A stretch of 64,000 nt of DNA from Bursaphelenchus xylophilus (lineage: Eukaryota; Nematoda; Chromadorea; Rhabditida; Aphelenchoididae): positions 5,637,501 to 5,701,500 of the forward strand of contig CAJFCV020000005.1 in assembly GCA_904066235.2 (NCBI GenBank). Direction: 5' to 3'. Below are positions 61,687-64,000 of this stretch, piece by piece; the stretch's first letter is position 1, and each line of letters begins with the position of its first letter. The translations under genes and the position numbers were made by a program. A model generated the notes under the pieces. The model saw nothing but the letters and a program-made list of their open reading frames with translations, searched no databases and was not told the DNA's origin.

Positions 61687-62651
61687 TCTCTGCGGGCGAC
61701 CTCATCGGCTCCTTCTTCGCGATGACATAGGCCAAATCGATATCACACCCCTACAATGGATGGGATGACATAAATAAAGGCTATAAAAGGACGGCCGATC
61801 CCTTTTATCTGGCCTCAGATTTTTGGGCCGCGAAGGAGTTTAATTGCGGCCGAAGGAATTTCAATTAAAAGTCATGCCCAAAGAACTAATTTGCGACATT
61901 TAATTATTATAGTCACGAAAAAAGTCAAGGAAACAACAGGGAGCCCTCAGGGTTGGGTCTCCAAGGAACGGCAGCCGATCCCGAGAGTGAAAAGAAAAAA
62001 AAAGATATCCGAAGCAATCGACAGAGGTCGTTAAAGCCAAGAAGGAAGCCCCCTCCCCTGAACTGATCTCGGGCACCTGAGAGGAGAATTAATCCCTCTT
62101 TTTTGTTCGGTTTAATTCTTGGCACATTACAGTCGGTCTAGAAATTTTCTGAGAAGTTTGGAGACACTTGCCCTTGGGGTAATTATGACAATGATGCCCA
62201 ATGTACCGTATAAAATTACTAAGTTTCTAGAAGAACATGACTTCCTGTCTAAGTAATAGAAACAATAGGTTTCAACAGACTTTTATTTACTTTTTTGAAC
62301 CATATATACCTCGAATACTCTAAAGAAGAACTCAACCGATTATCACAGTCCATCCATCAACCCTCCGGCCATTACTCATTAATCGCGGGAGGTGTTGTTT
62401 GGATCAAGAGATCGTCTTGTGGGTCTCCCGATTACTCTTAGCCATCTGGATTGTCAATTCAACACGATTTATTACCAAAATAACCATGGATACTCATTTA
62501 TTTATTTAAACCGACTTCAGATGAAGTGTGTCTTAAAAAATTTGGCATGGGAAAAAAGTAAAAAAAGACTACTTCACAAACCTCAAAAATGTTCTACATA
62601 AAAGGTTTTCAAAGTCGTTTATTGCAGTCATATTATAGCAGATACCCTTGA
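61687..62651. other. Intergenic region between TWK channel and Kunitz gene
   Basis: AT-rich, about 1 kb. It should hold the TWK promoter and the 3' UTR of the Kunitz gene. No gene or repeat seen. Confidence 0.5.
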
Positions 62652-63365
62652 TTAAGGTCCCTTATACGCCTCATTACAACAATATTGCTTATCTCCCTTC
62701 TTCAGACAAGTGAATGGACAGGACTTCTCGGTGCAAGTTATGATCTCCAAACAAGGTACCTTCTTAATTGAAACACATTTTCTTTCACATTCTGTTTTTG
62801 AAACAAAAAAGTTGTCTTCCTTGTCACATCCGTTCATCTTAAACGGATGACATTCATCTTTCATGACGTCATAATTAAACAACTGATTGCCAGAGGCCTT
62901 TGGCTTGTTACAAGACGATGTCGGTTTGTTTTTGCATTTGTCCGTTTTTTCAAAATCTAAATTTAAATATTACCATTTTTACTATTACTTACTGAGTATA
63001 CAAGTAATCCGACAAGAGTTTTCATCCAAAAAATTGTTCAGATTTCCACCATTTCCACGGTAAATAAAAGGAATACAATCGTCGTTCTGCCTGTTATAAA
63101 AGAATCTTTTCAGTTTCATGTGCCCATTTCCAACCTCCAATCTCTGATGACACTGTTCATTAATAGTCATGTCATTCATAAAATCAGATATATTCAAATC
63201 CATGGAGGAGCTGATTATTAATCCCGGTTCTAATGAGATCAAACATCAAATTAATATTATTCACTTACCCCGAGGCAATCGATCTAATCCAGACACAATA
63301 TTAAATAAAGTTTCGGCTGAAGTGGCTAGCCAAAGGCTGTAACAGAAGACCAAGACCCATTCCAT
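62652..63365 (-). CDS. Secreted protein with two divergent Kunitz domains and a Cys-rich tail
   Basis: 212 aa, three exons (minus): 63365-63269, 63229-62993, 62956-62652. A signal peptide (MEWVLVFCYSLWLATSAE) starts the chain. Domain 1 (about 65-115): FFYNRQNDDCIPFIYRGNGG and NLNNFLDENSCRITC, the Kunitz core, but with only four Cys: the pair that braces the inhibitory loop is missing. Domain 2 (about 130-175): LFNYDVMKDECHPFKMNGCD and SKTECERKC, also lacking the first Cys of that pair. A short tail with seven Cys (CLEIITCTEKSCPFTC...CC) follows and matches no module I know. Loss of the loop disulfide argues against classical serine-protease inhibition. Such Kunitz proteins are abundant in nematodes and often cuticular or secreted. 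Confidence 0.8.
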
Positions 63366-64000
63366 GATAGAACAAACTATACAACTGACAACAGTCCGAG
63401 TTCAGAACGGATAATTTGATTATCCACCTCAGTTTCCTCCGTTCCATTCTGGTTTTAAATCCGGGAAGAGAGAAAAGGAAAGGAGCAAAAGTAAAAGCTA
63501 ATGTCGTAAAACTGTAAGACTGGAGAAAGCAAGAGTTTTTAAGTAGCCTCGTTATTTAAATGCAAGATCTGCGTTCTGTGATTTTACAGTTTTACAACTC
63601 TTTTCTCGAAAAACTGGTATTATTGTGAGCCCTTCGAAATTACTGAAAAACAAATATTATATAAACCAATTAGAGTTCACTCAAATTTGTTTTAGAATGA
63701 TAAAAAAGATTAACAAACAAAGAATTAATGACTTGATCGAGTAATTAAAAAGGCATTCGATTTAATGTTGCAAAAATTACGCAATCGTAGACGATTTCGA
63801 AAAATCATTCGGAATAACAACACTTACTCGTTTTGTTAGTTTTAATTGAAAAGCTCTTTGGATACGGAGATGCAACATTTTTGGAAAGAAAGGCAAATTT
63901 TTTTCGTTTTTTGGAAAGGAAAGTCAAATTCCGAGTCTACTGCCCGAAGAGGCCCAAAGTAAGCCTACTTCATTCTTACATCCCGTTCTGGAGCTTGCGG
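63366..64000. other. Upstream region of the Kunitz gene to the window edge
   Basis: AT-rich non-coding sequence expected to contain the Kunitz promoter. No gene seen. Confidence 0.5.

Noticed and set aside
1..64000. CRISPR arrays, bacterial operons, riboswitches
   Set aside because: No regularly spaced direct repeats or prokaryotic signals; the sequence is eukaryotic.

Overview
The window is eukaryotic and almost certainly from a nematode. Genes are split by many introns, often only 34-40 nt long, that begin GTAAG and end TTTTAG or TTTCAG. The cystathionine beta-synthase gene encodes two catalytic modules in tandem, an arrangement known from Caenorhabditis. TWK-type K2P channels and a spectrin matching UNC-70 in length and layout also point to nematodes. 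Many start codons sit a few bases after an isolated TTTTAG/TTGCAG, as expected for spliced-leader addition. I cannot name the genus; it does not read as Caenorhabditis elegans itself.

Left part (1-10.6 kb): a tropomodulin running off the left edge with a very long charged tail (-), the protein carboxyl methyltransferase ARMT1 (-), a small PX-domain protein (+) divergent from it, a block of two nested foldback transposons holding a tRNA-like sequence, and ZPR1 (+).

Centre (10.6-30 kb): a 2.8 kb non-coding stretch, then beta-spectrin (unc-70-like, 11 exons, 2302 aa, +), a membrane-anchored degenerate rhodanese/MPST-like protein (-), 3.2 kb of intergenic DNA holding a Tc1-type transposase relic and a MITE, and the tandem CBS gene (+).

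Right-centre (30-46.3 kb): the complex I 75-kDa subunit (-), ZFPL1 (-), an unrecognised coiled-coil protein (+), a prohormone-4-like neuropeptide precursor with an LDLa domain (+), sphingosine kinase (-), an unrecognised N-terminal region fused to a degenerate short-chain dehydrogenase fold (-), and asparagine synthetase (-).

Right part (46.3-64 kb): an SLC17-family anion transporter (+), phospholipase C-beta (-), a TWK K2P channel (-) whose 2.56 kb intron contains a complete second TWK channel on the other strand (+), and a secreted two-Kunitz protein (-).

There is no operon-like metabolic cluster; this is ordinary gene-dense nematode DNA. CBS and asparagine synthetase handle amino acids, sphingosine kinase and PLC-beta make lipid signals, and spectrin and tropomodulin are cytoskeletal. 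Exon junctions were placed by hand from splice signals, reading frame and family similarity. Every complete model keeps an open frame with a length divisible by three. Three introns use GC-AG ends.
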